Shown: in pieces, positions 14,991 to 24,526 of the stretch | Layout of the letters: every line of letters begins with the position of its first letter | How positions within the stretch are numbered: the stretch's first letter is position 1 | Source: Verrucomicrobiota bacterium | Lineage (GTDB): Bacteria > Verrucomicrobiota > Verrucomicrobiia > Opitutales > UBA2995 | DNA: 42,166 nt | Direction of reading: 5' to 3' | NCBI GenBank assembly: GCA_027622555.1 | Contig: JAQBYJ010000043.1 | Coordinates: 1 to 42,166, forward strand | The notes under the pieces: generated by a model | The model's input: the letters and a program-made list of their open reading frames with translations, nothing else | What the model was told of the DNA's origin: nothing | Databases searched by the model: none | Position numbers and translations under genes: made by a program

Positions 14991-17870
14991 TTACTGCTGG
15001 AGGTAAGCAATAAGATCAACGACCTCCTGTTCCTTCAAGGTCTGCAATAAACCTTCCGGCATGGTGGATTGTTCAAGTTGTTCCTGTTTCATCACCTCCG
15101 AAACGGGAATGACCTCTACGCTATCCAAACCTGAGATGGTAATGGTATGCCTGGATTGTGCGGAGATGTTTCCACTCAATATGCGTCCATCTTTCAAGGT
15201 CACCACCGTCATGCGATAGTCCTGGGGAAGCACCGCACTGGGATCGATCAGATTCTCCAATACATAATACAAATCATGACGGTTGGTTCCGTCGAGGTGA
15301 GGGCCCAGATTACCACCTTCCCCAAAGAGCGAGTGACAGGAACTGCAAGTTTGTTCGAACACACGCTTTCCATTTTGGATACTGGCATTCGAAATCACAG
15401 ACGATGTGAGCCTGGACTGCCAGGAAGCGATTTGGGTTTGTTTTTCCTTCGGACTCTGTCGCAATTTTCCCCAAATTTGCTCCAACTGCTTGTTCAATTG
15501 ATCATCGCCCAGATTGAAAATCTGGCGGGCATAAAATGCAGACACCTCAGATGGCTTCACTTGTCCATTCTTCATAGCCTGCACCAGGGTACCGGCGAAG
15601 GATCTACGGGAGCTCAGCGTGGAAATGGTTGCCAGGCGATCCTCCGTCAAATGCCGGCTATAGGGCTTGAGTAAAATACCGGCTATCTTCGGGTCATCGA
15701 AGGATGCCAATTCGCGGATGGCTTGATTCCGACGAGATTGATTATCCAAAAGATCCAGCCAATCATTGGCAGTCATTGGACTACCCTGATCAAAAACGGG
15801 CTGCAAACGTGCGGCTTCTTTTCGAATCAAGGCATTATCGGATCCTGCAACCAGATCCCAATTGGAAGGGGCATCAATCCCTTTCAGCCCATGCAGAGCT
15901 TCCTCAATACCTGTCACACCCGCTTTCGCATTGTCTATCATACCGGACCCGGCAGTGGATACTATCGCGGTAACCAAACTCGGCATCAGCTTGGCATTCA
16001 AATCAAAGTCCGAGGCGATGCGTCTTACGATATTCTTATAGACCAAAGGATCGAAACAGGTTTTCAAAAGGCCCAGAGCACGGACAGGATCCGCCGACAC
16101 GAGTGGCCGCAAAGCGAACCAGATCATGTTCGGAAGATTCTGATCTTCCTTGTACCCAAAATCCAACAACAGGTCTTGAGCAACATCCCATTGTTGAGTT
16201 TCTGAAAATCTTGGGAAAGTGGATGCGACATACAAACGCACCAACGGGGATTCTCCATTCCGAGCCAGATTCTTGATCTTGTTAAACTGTTCCTCATTCG
16301 GTTCACCGCCCTCCCCGATCAAACGAACAGCCCAACTCCTCAAGTGCTCGTTCTTGTGGTCCAACAAATTCGTGAGCCGCTTTTCACCAACTCCACCGAT
16401 ACTGTGTAAAGCCCAGACAAAACGAAGTTGCCGGTCTACAGTTTGGTCAGGCTCCTTGAACAAGCGTAGTAACTCTTTGCGGGCGTCTTGAATATCCTGC
16501 CCCGCCACGAAACGTTCCTGAAGAATACGCCGGGCATGCCGCACGTACCAGTCGTTCTTGTGCAACTGATAGGCCACCAATTTCAGGTTGGATTCTGCGG
16601 CTAGATTTAAGCGTCCTGGATTATCAACTTCGCCGTATGAAACTTTGTAGATCCGACCACTGGTCCGGTGAACACCATCATTGTCATGGCACTCACCTAT
16701 GTCTGTCCAATCCGACATAAAGACGCTTCCATCCGGTCCATAGATTTGAGTAACCCCTTTATACCAGGGATGATTGGACTTCATAAAATCTTCGCCGTGC
16801 AGCCCAACATAACCTGAGCCTTTGCGCTGAAGAATGTCGTTGTTAATGCGTCGACCGTGCGTGTTGCTCAAGAAGATCGTATTTCGGTATTTATCGGGCC
16901 AATTATCACCGAGATAAATCATAGCTCCGCAATGCGAGTGCCCGCCACCAATGATATCGGTGAGCCCTTCTGCGTTGTCCCGAAACTTTTTCCGGTCAGT
17001 CCACTCGCCTTCGTGGTGCAGATGATCGGCCATTAGACCAATCCTATCATACACATGGGAAAAAGATCCTTGCCCGTGCATGCGCGGATAAAAGGCTCCC
17101 GGGACCACATGCCAGAGGTGACCGTTCACATTGCCGGTCATGAACATTTCGCCCATGTCATTCCAATCGAGTCCCCAGGGATTGGTCGTTCCTCTAACGA
17201 CGATCTCAAACTCGCGTGTGACCGGATGCATCCGCCATATACCGCAACTCACATCAGTCCGCTCGGAGTTCGATGTTCCTGGAGTACCTACCAGTGAAGA
17301 CGCAGTGATGCCATGCCTGCCATACATCCAGCCATCCGGACCCCAATCGAGCCCATTGAAAAAGTTGTGGTTCGCATCGGTCGTAAATCCATCAAGCACA
17401 ACCTCTGGCGGACCATCCGGAATATCGTCTCCATCCCGGTCAGGGATAAACTCAAGGTTGGGAGAATTACAGATCCAGACCCCGCCAAAGCCGACCGCCA
17501 TGCCCGACAAGTGTGTGGCTTTGTCATAAAATATTTTCCGTGAATCGAAATGGCCGTCGTTGTCGGTGTCCTCGAACACCAGTATCCGATCCTCCCCTTT
17601 CATTTCCCACTCTTTATAAGAATAGGATTCGGCAACCCAGATACGCCCCCGATCATCGATCTGCATGGCAATGGGTTGCCGCACATCCGGTTCTCCAGCG
17701 AAAAGCGTGACCGAAAATCCCTCGGGCACCGACATGACCGCCGCGGCTTCCTCCGGCGAAAGAGGTTCGCGCCCCGGCTCCTGTGAATTGAAAGGCACGT
17801 AGTCGTCGGAAGCGAAGACAGGAACCGAAGTTAACAAAAGAAGTCCGAGGAATTGGGGAAGTCGTTTCAT
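14991..17870 (-). CDS. PVC-type membrane-bound dehydrogenase-like protein with C-terminal heme-binding (CxxCH) domain
   Basis: The 959-residue secreted protein has three parts. The first is an N-terminal six-bladed propeller of the kind found in soluble glucose dehydrogenases and peculiar to PVC bacteria ('VPEGFSVTLFAGEPDVRQPIAMQIDDRGRIWVAES'-type start, 'GGVWICNSPNLEFIPDRDGDDIPD', 'FNGLDWGPDGWMYGRHG'). The second is a HEAT-like helical middle (about 440-800). The third is a C-terminal cytochrome c-like domain with C842-S-S-C-H846 and a downstream 'STMPEGLLQTL' Met as likely axial ligand. These proteins are exported and are thought to oxidise sugars or other substrates and pass electrons to a c-type heme, though few have been tested. 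It stands between the lyase-like gene and a divergent peptidase gene. The family is certain; the substrate is unknown. Confidence 0.92.
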   Translation of the reverse strand: MKRLPQFLGLLLLTSVPVFASDDYVPFNSQEPGREPLSPEEAAAVMSVPEGFSVTLFAGEPDVRQPIAMQIDDRGRIWVAESYSYKEWEMKGEDRILVFEDTDNDGHFDSRKIFYDKATHLSGMAVGFGGVWICNSPNLEFIPDRDGDDIPDGPPEVVLDGFTTDANHNFFNGLDWGPDGWMYGRHGITASSLVGTPGTSNSERTDVSCGIWRMHPVTREFEIVVRGTTNPWGLDWNDMGEMFMTGNVNGHLWHVVPGAFYPRMHGQGSFSHVYDRIGLMADHLHHEGEWTDRKKFRDNAEGLTDIIGGGHSHCGAMIYLGDNWPDKYRNTIFLSNTHGRRINNDILQRKGSGYVGLHGEDFMKSNHPWYKGVTQIYGPDGSVFMSDWTDIGECHDNDGVHRTSGRIYKVSYGEVDNPGRLNLAAESNLKLVAYQLHKNDWYVRHARRILQERFVAGQDIQDARKELLRLFKEPDQTVDRQLRFVWALHSIGGVGEKRLTNLLDHKNEHLRSWAVRLIGEGGEPNEEQFNKIKNLARNGESPLVRLYVASTFPRFSETQQWDVAQDLLLDFGYKEDQNLPNMIWFALRPLVSADPVRALGLLKTCFDPLVYKNIVRRIASDFDLNAKLMPSLVTAIVSTAGSGMIDNAKAGVTGIEEALHGLKGIDAPSNWDLVAGSDNALIRKEAARLQPVFDQGSPMTANDWLDLLDNQSRRNQAIRELASFDDPKIAGILLKPYSRHLTEDRLATISTLSSRRSFAGTLVQAMKNGQVKPSEVSAFYARQIFNLGDDQLNKQLEQIWGKLRQSPKEKQTQIASWQSRLTSSVISNASIQNGKRVFEQTCSSCHSLFGEGGNLGPHLDGTNRHDLYYVLENLIDPSAVLPQDYRMTVVTLKDGRILSGNISAQSRHTITISGLDSVEVIPVSEVMKQEQLEQSTMPEGLLQTLKEQEVVDLIAYLQQ

Positions 17871-17990
17871 AGGGTATTACCAAAGTGGCTAATTCAAATG
17901 TCGCCAGAATAAGCCGCTCGGGTCAAGAAACTGTCTTCTTCAAACGCGAACTTGTTTGCGCAGGCATTTTTCATTTCCAAGTATCCAATC

Positions 17991-20822
17991 ATGATTCAAT
18001 CACGTTTATCCCACATGAATTCATTCCTCCACCAGAATCTGCTCCTTTCGCTCCTTGTCGCCTCCCTCGCGATCACATCCAGCCTTCTTGCTCAACCCGA
18101 TCAAATCCTCCCCCTGGATCCTCAGATCACGATAGGAAAACTCGAAAACGGACTGACCTACTACATACGCGAAAACAGCGAACCGGAAAACCGGGCTGCG
18201 TTTCGCCTGGTCATAAAAGCTGGATCAATCCTGGAAAAAGACGGCACGGAGGGTCTCGCTCATTTTCTGGAACACATGGCGTTTAACGGCACCAAGAATT
18301 TTGAAAAACAGGAGCTGGTCGAGTTCATCGAGGGCATAGGCATGCAATTCGGGGCAGACCTCAATGCCTACACCTCCTTTGATGAAACAGTTTACATGCT
18401 GGAGATCCCCATGGATGACGAAGAGATCCTGACCAAGACCTTTCAAATCCTTGAGGATTGGGCGCACAACATTTCTTTCGATCCGGAGGAGATTCAGAAG
18501 GAGCGGGGGGTTGTCCTGGAAGAGTGGCGGCTACGATTAGGCGCGGGAGATAGAATACAGGACCTTCAACTTCCTGTTCTCTTCAATGGTTCTCAATACG
18601 CGGACCGCCTTCCGATTGGATATCCTGAGATCATTGAGACAGTCGATCGCGATGCCTTTGTCGATTTCTATAACAATTACTACCGCCCGAACTTGATGGC
18701 ATTGATCGCAGTGGGGGATTTTGAAACGGAAAAAATGGAAAGCCTGATTCGCAGACAGTTTTCCCATTTAAAAAACCCGGAAGATGGGAGGCCTCGAACC
18801 GAGTTTGAAATTCCCGGACATACCGAAACGCTTTCATCGATTGCTACCGATCCGGAACTCTCATCCACCAGCGTAAGCATCAACTACAAACGCGCAAAAA
18901 AGACAATGAAGACCGAAGGCGATTATCGCCGCGTCATTGCCGAGTCATTGTATAGCACTATGCTAAACGGCCGTTTGAGAGAAAGAGGCGAACAGAAAAA
19001 CCCACCTTATTTACGAGGGAGTATTCGTAAGTCAGGGTTTATTGGTCCGCTCGATATGGTTTCACAGTCCGCGAGTGTTGAAGAGGGAAAGTTTGCTGAA
19101 GGACTCAAGACAGTCCTGCTCGAACATAAGCGAGCAAAGGCGGGAGGATTTACGGAAAGTGAACTTTCCCGGGCCAAATCGAATTTACTGCGCAGCTATC
19201 AGCAATCTTTCCGGGAGCGGGACCAACGACGCTCCAGCAGTCACGCCGGCGAGCTCACATCTCATTTCCTGGAAGATGAACCGGTACCGGGAATCGAGTT
19301 TGAGCTGAATCTGGTTGAGAGGATCCTCCCCACCCTGTCGCTTGATGTAGTGAATCACATTGCAGATGATTGGATTACAGAAACCAATCGGGTTATCCTT
19401 TACTCAGCTCCAGAGAAGAATGGCGTACCGGTTCCGACAGAAGCGGATATTTTGGCCGTTGTGAAAGAAGCTGAAAATACCAGCTTTGAAAGTTACGAAG
19501 AAGCAGACCTGTCTTCACCCTTACTGAAAAACGAACCTCGCGCAGGCAAGATTGTTAAAGAGCTCCATCACGAAGAGGTCGATGTGACCGAATGGACGTT
19601 ATCCAACGGAGTCCGTGTGGTGCTAAAAAAGACGGATTTCAAGAACGACCAGATAATCTTTACCTCCTTCAGCCCAGGAGGACATAGCCTCGTTGACGAC
19701 GCTGATTTTGTTTCCGCACAAAGCGCAAGCCAGACCATTTCAGGCAGCGGCTTGGGAGATTACGATGCTTTGGATCTCCGCAAAAAACTGGCAGGCAAAC
19801 GAGCCCAAGTGCGCCCATCCATAGGTGAACTTTACGAAAACCTGGGCGGCTCAGCTTCCCCGGAAGATTTGGAAACGCTGTTCCAGCTCATTTATCTTCG
19901 ATTCACGGAACCGAGGACCGATGAAGACTCCTTTGGAGCCATGCTGACGCAACTGCGCACTTTTCTGGTCAACCGTCTGAACGACCCTCGACAGGTCTAT
20001 AGCGACGCAGTCGAAAAAAAGCTCTTTAATGACCACCCACGGCACCAGCCGCTGAACCAGGCCTATATCGATTCACTCGATCTTCAAAAATCTCTGGAAA
20101 TCTACAAAGACCGCTTTGCCGATGCCAGCGACTTTACTTTTATTTTCGTCGGAGCATTCGACTATGATACAGTCCGTCCACTGACCGAAAAGTATTTGGC
20201 CAGCTTGCCGAATCTCGATCGCAAGGAAACCTGGCGCGACATCATGGACACTCCGATACGCGGGCAGAACGAAGTGGTCGTTCATAAAGGGCTGGAACCT
20301 AAGAGTTCCGTTCAGTTGCGCTTCTATGGTGACGCCGATTGGTCCTACCAGGAAAATTACGTTTTAAGTAGTATGATTGATGTGATCGAAATTCCACTAA
20401 GAGAAGCCTTGAGGGAAGACAAAGGCGGTGTTTACGGAGTCGGTGTTTCAGGTGGATTGTCACGCGACCCAAAAGGCACCTTTTCAAGCAGTATTCGTTT
20501 TGGCTGCAATCCAGACAAGGTGGTCGAGCTCATTGAGGCTGCCAGAGAGGTAGTGAGGAAAATGCAAACGGACGGCCCCGACCCGGACGATCTGGCAGCA
20601 ATCAAAGAGCAGCAAATTCGTGGTCAAGAAAACGACATCAAGGAAAACGGATTCTGGATGAGCGCCCTTAGCACCTACACGCGATACGATATTGATTTTA
20701 ATGCGATCAATCAACGCATTGCTCGAACCGAAGCCTTAACCGCAAAAATGATCCAGGACGCCGCGATTAAATATTTTGATGACAGTAATTACTTCGTATC
20801 AAAGCTGTTGCCGGAGAAGTGA
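17991..20822 (+). CDS. M16 family zinc metallopeptidase (pitrilysin-like, secreted)
   Basis: The 943-residue protein has a signal peptide and two M16 repeats. The N-terminal repeat carries the inverted zinc motif H91-F-L-E-H95 ('GLAHFLEHMAFNGT'), with the third ligand Glu171 in 'KERGVVLEEWR', 76 residues later as in pitrilysin. 'SFDETVYMLEIP' is the conserved strand after it. The C-terminal half (from about 515, 'TLSNGVRVVLKKTDFKNDQI') is the catalytically empty partner, with 'REDKGGVYGVGVSGG' as the usual substrate-cradle motif. It should degrade peptides in the periplasm or at the surface. A TTG at 17952 is in frame, and a later ATG at 18015 would leave a signal peptide without Arg; I chose 17991. 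It is transcribed away from the heme protein across a 120-bp gap. Confidence 0.93.
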   Translation: MIQSRLSHMNSFLHQNLLLSLLVASLAITSSLLAQPDQILPLDPQITIGKLENGLTYYIRENSEPENRAAFRLVIKAGSILEKDGTEGLAHFLEHMAFNGTKNFEKQELVEFIEGIGMQFGADLNAYTSFDETVYMLEIPMDDEEILTKTFQILEDWAHNISFDPEEIQKERGVVLEEWRLRLGAGDRIQDLQLPVLFNGSQYADRLPIGYPEIIETVDRDAFVDFYNNYYRPNLMALIAVGDFETEKMESLIRRQFSHLKNPEDGRPRTEFEIPGHTETLSSIATDPELSSTSVSINYKRAKKTMKTEGDYRRVIAESLYSTMLNGRLRERGEQKNPPYLRGSIRKSGFIGPLDMVSQSASVEEGKFAEGLKTVLLEHKRAKAGGFTESELSRAKSNLLRSYQQSFRERDQRRSSSHAGELTSHFLEDEPVPGIEFELNLVERILPTLSLDVVNHIADDWITETNRVILYSAPEKNGVPVPTEADILAVVKEAENTSFESYEEADLSSPLLKNEPRAGKIVKELHHEEVDVTEWTLSNGVRVVLKKTDFKNDQIIFTSFSPGGHSLVDDADFVSAQSASQTISGSGLGDYDALDLRKKLAGKRAQVRPSIGELYENLGGSASPEDLETLFQLIYLRFTEPRTDEDSFGAMLTQLRTFLVNRLNDPRQVYSDAVEKKLFNDHPRHQPLNQAYIDSLDLQKSLEIYKDRFADASDFTFIFVGAFDYDTVRPLTEKYLASLPNLDRKETWRDIMDTPIRGQNEVVVHKGLEPKSSVQLRFYGDADWSYQENYVLSSMIDVIEIPLREALREDKGGVYGVGVSGGLSRDPKGTFSSSIRFGCNPDKVVELIEAAREVVRKMQTDGPDPDDLAAIKEQQIRGQENDIKENGFWMSALSTYTRYDIDFNAINQRIARTEALTAKMIQDAAIKYFDDSNYFVSKLLPEK

Positions 20823-20928
20823 TAAGCAACCGTAGGAATTGTCCACGGTGTCACCACCATGGCTACAGTAAGAAGTAGCGATGCTTCTGGTGACAGCATC
20901 GACGGTAAACAAACTTCAATTCGCCTTC

Positions 20929-20996
20929 TGTAGGCGAGCTTGCTCGCGAATTGAACCACCTTCGACATTCGGGTCACGAATAAATTTGCTCCTACA
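20929..20996. repeat. REP-like dispersed repeat (TGTAGG...CCTACA)
   Basis: The unit starts TGTAGGCGAGCTTGCTCGCG and ends with TTTGCTCCTACA, giving imperfect inverted arms around a central spacer. It occupies the convergent gap between the peptidase and the glycosidase-like gene. The left arm is close to the TGTAGGAGCGAGCTTGCTCGCGA-type REP sequence best known from Pseudomonas. Confidence 0.7.
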
Positions 20997-21011
20997 AAAA
21001 AGAGCTCACCA

Positions 21012-21998
21012 CTAATCAATCCGCAACTCCGCAATCGCGATTCCTTCTTCCCCTGCCACCGAGTACAGTAAATACAACTGACCGTCTTCTTCAAAGATGC
21101 CGGGATCACGCAGTTCCTGAACTTCGATTCCACCACCCTTACCGGAAGGTGCGTTTGGGTAGGCTATACCCTCGTAATCCAGTTCCGGACGAAGCACTTC
21201 AATAGGGTCCGTGGCTTTCCAGCTTTTCCAATCAGCCTCGAGCGGAACCTTGGCCATCACAATTCGTTCCGGGGCATCGCTCTTTCGCGTATAGAACAGA
21301 TAGAGGACATCGTCCCGCACATAGACCGCCGAGTGACGCATGCGAATGTCGTCGCGCTTTCCAAACGCATCTTGTGTCGACACCGGCCCAATCAATTCAG
21401 GCTCATGCCTTTCCCATCCATGATCTGGATGGTCGGACCGGTTCAAAAAACCAAGGGCATCAATCGCGTAGTTAGCACCCTTATACTCAAACACCCGAAA
21501 GTAGCTGTAGCCGTGAATCGTATCAAACACATCGAAGGTCAGACCATCTTTGGAAACAGCCGACACGGTACGTTGATTTGTGCCTGGATGCGATCCGTGT
21601 AGATACATTCGGATGGTTTGGTTTTCATGGTCGATATGCACATCGGGAGAAGCAATATGGTCTTCAAGCGACTTTGCTTCCTCCAAATGGATCGTACCTG
21701 GCTCGTAGATACGCCAGGGACCATGCAAATCATCCGCATAGGCAAGCCGGATAAAATTACCTTTGTGGTGCGCAAAGTAGAGATAGTATTTACCAAGAGG
21801 ATCTTTCACCCACTCAGGAACGCGGATCAAAGAAGGTCCGTTGAGTTTGTTGCCCAAAGTATCGGAAGAACTCCCATCCAGAATCGGATTCTCAGCAAAC
21901 CGTACCACTTGAATCCGTTCCTCTTTCTCAGCGAAACAGGCAACCACCAACAATGAAATCACCCACAAACAACTCAGAATCCAAAAAATACGTTTCAT
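21012..21998 (-). CDS. Secreted beta-propeller glycosidase-like protein (GH43/GH117-like fold)
   Basis: The 328-residue product has an N-terminal signal or lipoprotein-like segment (WVISLLVVACFAEKEE; the Cys could be lipidated) and repeated blade signatures of five-bladed glycoside hydrolases: 'GPSLIRVPEWVKDPLGKYYLYFAHHKGNFIRLAYADDLHGPW', 'ASPDVHIDHENQTIRMYLHGSH', 'MRHSAVYVRDDVLYLFYTRKSDAPERIVMA' and 'ELRDPGIFEEDGQLYLLYSVAGEEGIAIAEL'. The acidic residues (Asp in 'VKDPLGK', Asp in 'SPDVHID', Glu/Asp in 'ELRDPGI') are placed where such enzymes keep catalytic or pKa-setting residues, but I cannot assign a family number. Its start overlaps the rhodanese gene stop by 4 bp, so the two are translated together. 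It may trim oligosaccharides released by the lyases nearby. Confidence 0.7.
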   Translation of the reverse strand: MKRIFWILSCLWVISLLVVACFAEKEERIQVVRFAENPILDGSSSDTLGNKLNGPSLIRVPEWVKDPLGKYYLYFAHHKGNFIRLAYADDLHGPWRIYEPGTIHLEEAKSLEDHIASPDVHIDHENQTIRMYLHGSHPGTNQRTVSAVSKDGLTFDVFDTIHGYSYFRVFEYKGANYAIDALGFLNRSDHPDHGWERHEPELIGPVSTQDAFGKRDDIRMRHSAVYVRDDVLYLFYTRKSDAPERIVMAKVPLEADWKSWKATDPIEVLRPELDYEGIAYPNAPSGKGGGIEVQELRDPGIFEEDGQLYLLYSVAGEEGIAIAELRID

Positions 21999-22420
21999 AG
22001 GTTTGGTTCCAATAATGAAGCTGCCCGCTTATAAGATCCAAGATTAAACGACTGCTTGTACCCGGCTTTCCTCAACCGATGAACTGCAATGGCTGAAAGG
22101 CCCCCGCTTTCGCAATGACAAAGAATGATTCTAGCCTTGTCACCGGACAACCGCCCAATCGATTTTCCAATCGATAAGGCCGAAACATTCTCAACACCTG
22201 CCAAATGTTTCTGAGCATATCGTTTTGGTGGTCTGACATCCACCACTAGAGCACCCGCAGCCAGGTAATCCTTAACCTGCTGATCACTGACTCGCCCTAT
22301 CAACTTAAACCAAAGCAGCAGGCCTACGGAAAAAACCAGCAAAACAGAAAAGCTGATCAGAATGGGAACGGAATTGAGCAGTGAAAACACGACCTTGAAA
22401 TTATGGGATAGTCGAACCAT
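21995..22420 (-). CDS. Membrane-anchored rhodanese-like sulfurtransferase
   Basis: The 141-residue protein has one N-terminal transmembrane helix (about 17-40) followed by a single rhodanese domain: 'LVVDVRPPKRYAQKHLAGVENVSA' and the active-site loop with Cys103 in C-E-S-G-G-L-S. Many rhodaneses have Arg residues in this loop (C-R-S-G-x-R); here they are Glu and Leu, so the substrate pocket differs. It overlaps the start of the glycosidase-like gene by 4 bp (ATGA) and is divergent from the hydrolase gene at 22492. It could carry persulfide sulfur or act on inorganic sulfur species; a link to sulfate-ester metabolism is only a guess from context. Confidence 0.85.
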   Translation of the reverse strand: MVRLSHNFKVVFSLLNSVPILISFSVLLVFSVGLLLWFKLIGRVSDQQVKDYLAAGALVVDVRPPKRYAQKHLAGVENVSALSIGKSIGRLSGDKARIILCHCESGGLSAIAVHRLRKAGYKQSFNLGSYKRAASLLEPNL

Positions 22421-22491
22421 TGCTAGAGAATAATTGTAGAGTCGTTTTGCAACGCTTGCTCTTCGGCATTCGACTCCTTTTTATTAAGCCG

Positions 22492-24492
22492 ATGAAATAC
22501 CCCTGTCTTTCAAAATTTGTTACTGGAATTCTGATTCTGCTCTCCACGAGCACTCTCTTTTCTCAAACAGTTCCCAATCCACCGCCGGGTATTCCAGTCC
22601 CTGCGGAAATTCGATCAGCCCTCGAAAAAGAAACATCGGAGCTAAAAGAAGTGATCGTTGAACTCCAAACTATTCATCGGGACGATCCGGACAAACTGGA
22701 TCTGATCAACGACGTGACTATCTACTACAATGCCGTTCACTACGCGCTGGTACATGATCAGTTTTATTCCGATAAAAAGGATGACGATTTCGCGATAGCC
22801 TTTCGACAACTGCAAACGGGGCGTACCCGGGCGGCCGCGCTCAGAAAAGGCAATGCTCCCTGGACTCGGCAAACCGGCCTGATAGTCCGTGGCTACGTTT
22901 CAAAAATCGATAGCTCCGTTCAGCCTTACGGATTGATTATCCCCGAGTCGTTCGATTTCGACTCCTCAATGCCAGCGCGGCTCGACATCTGGTATCATGG
23001 TCGAGGTAACACCTTGTCCGAACTGAAATTTATTGACCAGCGGGAAACCGATGCAGGGAAACTCATCACAGATCAGGCCATTGTGCTTCATCCCTACGGC
23101 CGTTACTGCAACGCCAACAAGTTCGCGGGCGAAGTAGATACCTTCGAAGCAATCGACCACGTAAAGAATCATTACAATATAGATCCAGATAGAATTTCCG
23201 TACGCGGATTCTCCATGGGCGGAGCAGCCACCTGGCACATGGCAACGCATCACGCGGGACTTTGGTCCGCAGCAGCTCCCGGAGCGGGTTTCGCGGAAAG
23301 TGCGATCTATGCCAAGGTCATGCAAAAAGACCCGAAGCCAACTTGGTACGAACTCAAACTTCACAGCTTTTACGACGCCACCAAATACGCTGCCAACCTT
23401 GCTCAATGCCCGACCATCGCCTACAGCGGATCCATCGATCCGCAGAAACAAGCGGCAGATATTATGGCCGAGTACCTGTTGAAAGAAGGTATGGAATTGA
23501 AGCATATCATCGGCGAAGGAATGGGACACAAGTTCGACGATGTATCACTCGAAATCATAAACAGCACGGTCGACGAATGGGCAAGTAAGCCTAAAAATAA
23601 ATACCCCAGTAAGATCGATTTCGTAACCTACACGCTTCGCTATAACAAAATGGATTGGCTTACAGTCGATGCGCTTGAAGAACATTGGACTGAGGCTCGG
23701 GTGAGGGCTGAAATCCTTGATTCTAATACTATAAGCATCGGCACTAAGAACCTAACAGCCCTAACATTAGAACTTCCCCTCAAGAATCCAAAATTTAAAC
23801 CGGGAAATCGAGTCACAATCAAAATCGATAATTCTTCGCTCTCCGTTTCCAGCAAAAGACAACCGATTTCCCTCATCAGGAAAAACAATTCCTGGCAGCT
23901 GGCACCTGACACCGCCTCCCCTTCCCTCAATAAACGCCACGACCTCCAAGGTCCGATCGACGACGCCTTCATGGAAAGTTTTATTTTTGTCCTGCCAAGT
24001 GGTGACGAATCCAATGCCGCCCTATCCGAATGGGTTGATTCAGAGGCTGCCGATGCTCAACTTCAGTGGTGGCGACAATTCCGCGGCGAGCCGATAGTAA
24101 AAAAAGACACAGAGATCACCGAAGCGGACATACAAAACAATCATCTCATTCTCTGGGGTGATCCTTCGAGCAACGCGGTCATTAAGCGTATTCGTCAATC
24201 CTTGCCAATAAGCTGGGACGGCGCGCGATTCTCGCTTCACGACAAAGAGTACTCCACAGACCAACACCTCCCGGTTTTAATTTACCCCAACCCGTTAAAC
24301 CCAAACCGTTATATCGTTCTCAACTCCAGTTTCACGTTCAGCGAATTCTCTGGTGGCACCAACTCTCTCCAAATTCCTAAACTTCCTGATTGGGCGGTAG
24401 TCGATTTATCCGTGCCACGTAACATACGACATCCATTGGGTGTAGTTGTCGCAGGATTCTTTGACGAAGGTTGGCAATTCAAGCCGCGCTAA
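22492..24492 (+). CDS. Secreted alpha/beta hydrolase, prolyl-oligopeptidase/esterase-like
   Basis: The 666-residue protein starts with a signal peptide (MKYPCLSKFVTGILILLSTSTLFSQ). An in-frame TTG at 22420 would give a less sensible N-terminus. The alpha/beta hydrolase core shows Ser241 in G-F-S-M-G-G, Asp in 'YSGSIDPQKQAADIM' and His in 'GEGMGHKFDD', a complete Ser-Asp-His triad, and an oxyanion-type 'LDIWYHGRGN' strand. The N-terminal 130 residues are helical and the C-terminal 230 are a beta-rich region that recurs in PVC proteins annotated as prolyl oligopeptidase-family hydrolases. It may act as a peptidase or as an esterase on substituted sugars. It ends 34 bp from the convergent end of the NRPS gene. 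The substrate is undetermined. Confidence 0.85.
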   Translation: MKYPCLSKFVTGILILLSTSTLFSQTVPNPPPGIPVPAEIRSALEKETSELKEVIVELQTIHRDDPDKLDLINDVTIYYNAVHYALVHDQFYSDKKDDDFAIAFRQLQTGRTRAAALRKGNAPWTRQTGLIVRGYVSKIDSSVQPYGLIIPESFDFDSSMPARLDIWYHGRGNTLSELKFIDQRETDAGKLITDQAIVLHPYGRYCNANKFAGEVDTFEAIDHVKNHYNIDPDRISVRGFSMGGAATWHMATHHAGLWSAAAPGAGFAESAIYAKVMQKDPKPTWYELKLHSFYDATKYAANLAQCPTIAYSGSIDPQKQAADIMAEYLLKEGMELKHIIGEGMGHKFDDVSLEIINSTVDEWASKPKNKYPSKIDFVTYTLRYNKMDWLTVDALEEHWTEARVRAEILDSNTISIGTKNLTALTLELPLKNPKFKPGNRVTIKIDNSSLSVSSKRQPISLIRKNNSWQLAPDTASPSLNKRHDLQGPIDDAFMESFIFVLPSGDESNAALSEWVDSEAADAQLQWWRQFRGEPIVKKDTEITEADIQNNHLILWGDPSSNAVIKRIRQSLPISWDGARFSLHDKEYSTDQHLPVLIYPNPLNPNRYIVLNSSFTFSEFSGGTNSLQIPKLPDWAVVDLSVPRNIRHPLGVVVAGFFDEGWQFKPR

Positions 24493-24526
24493 ACATGGTT
24501 AGCCGCAAGGCTGGCACTTTAGAATT

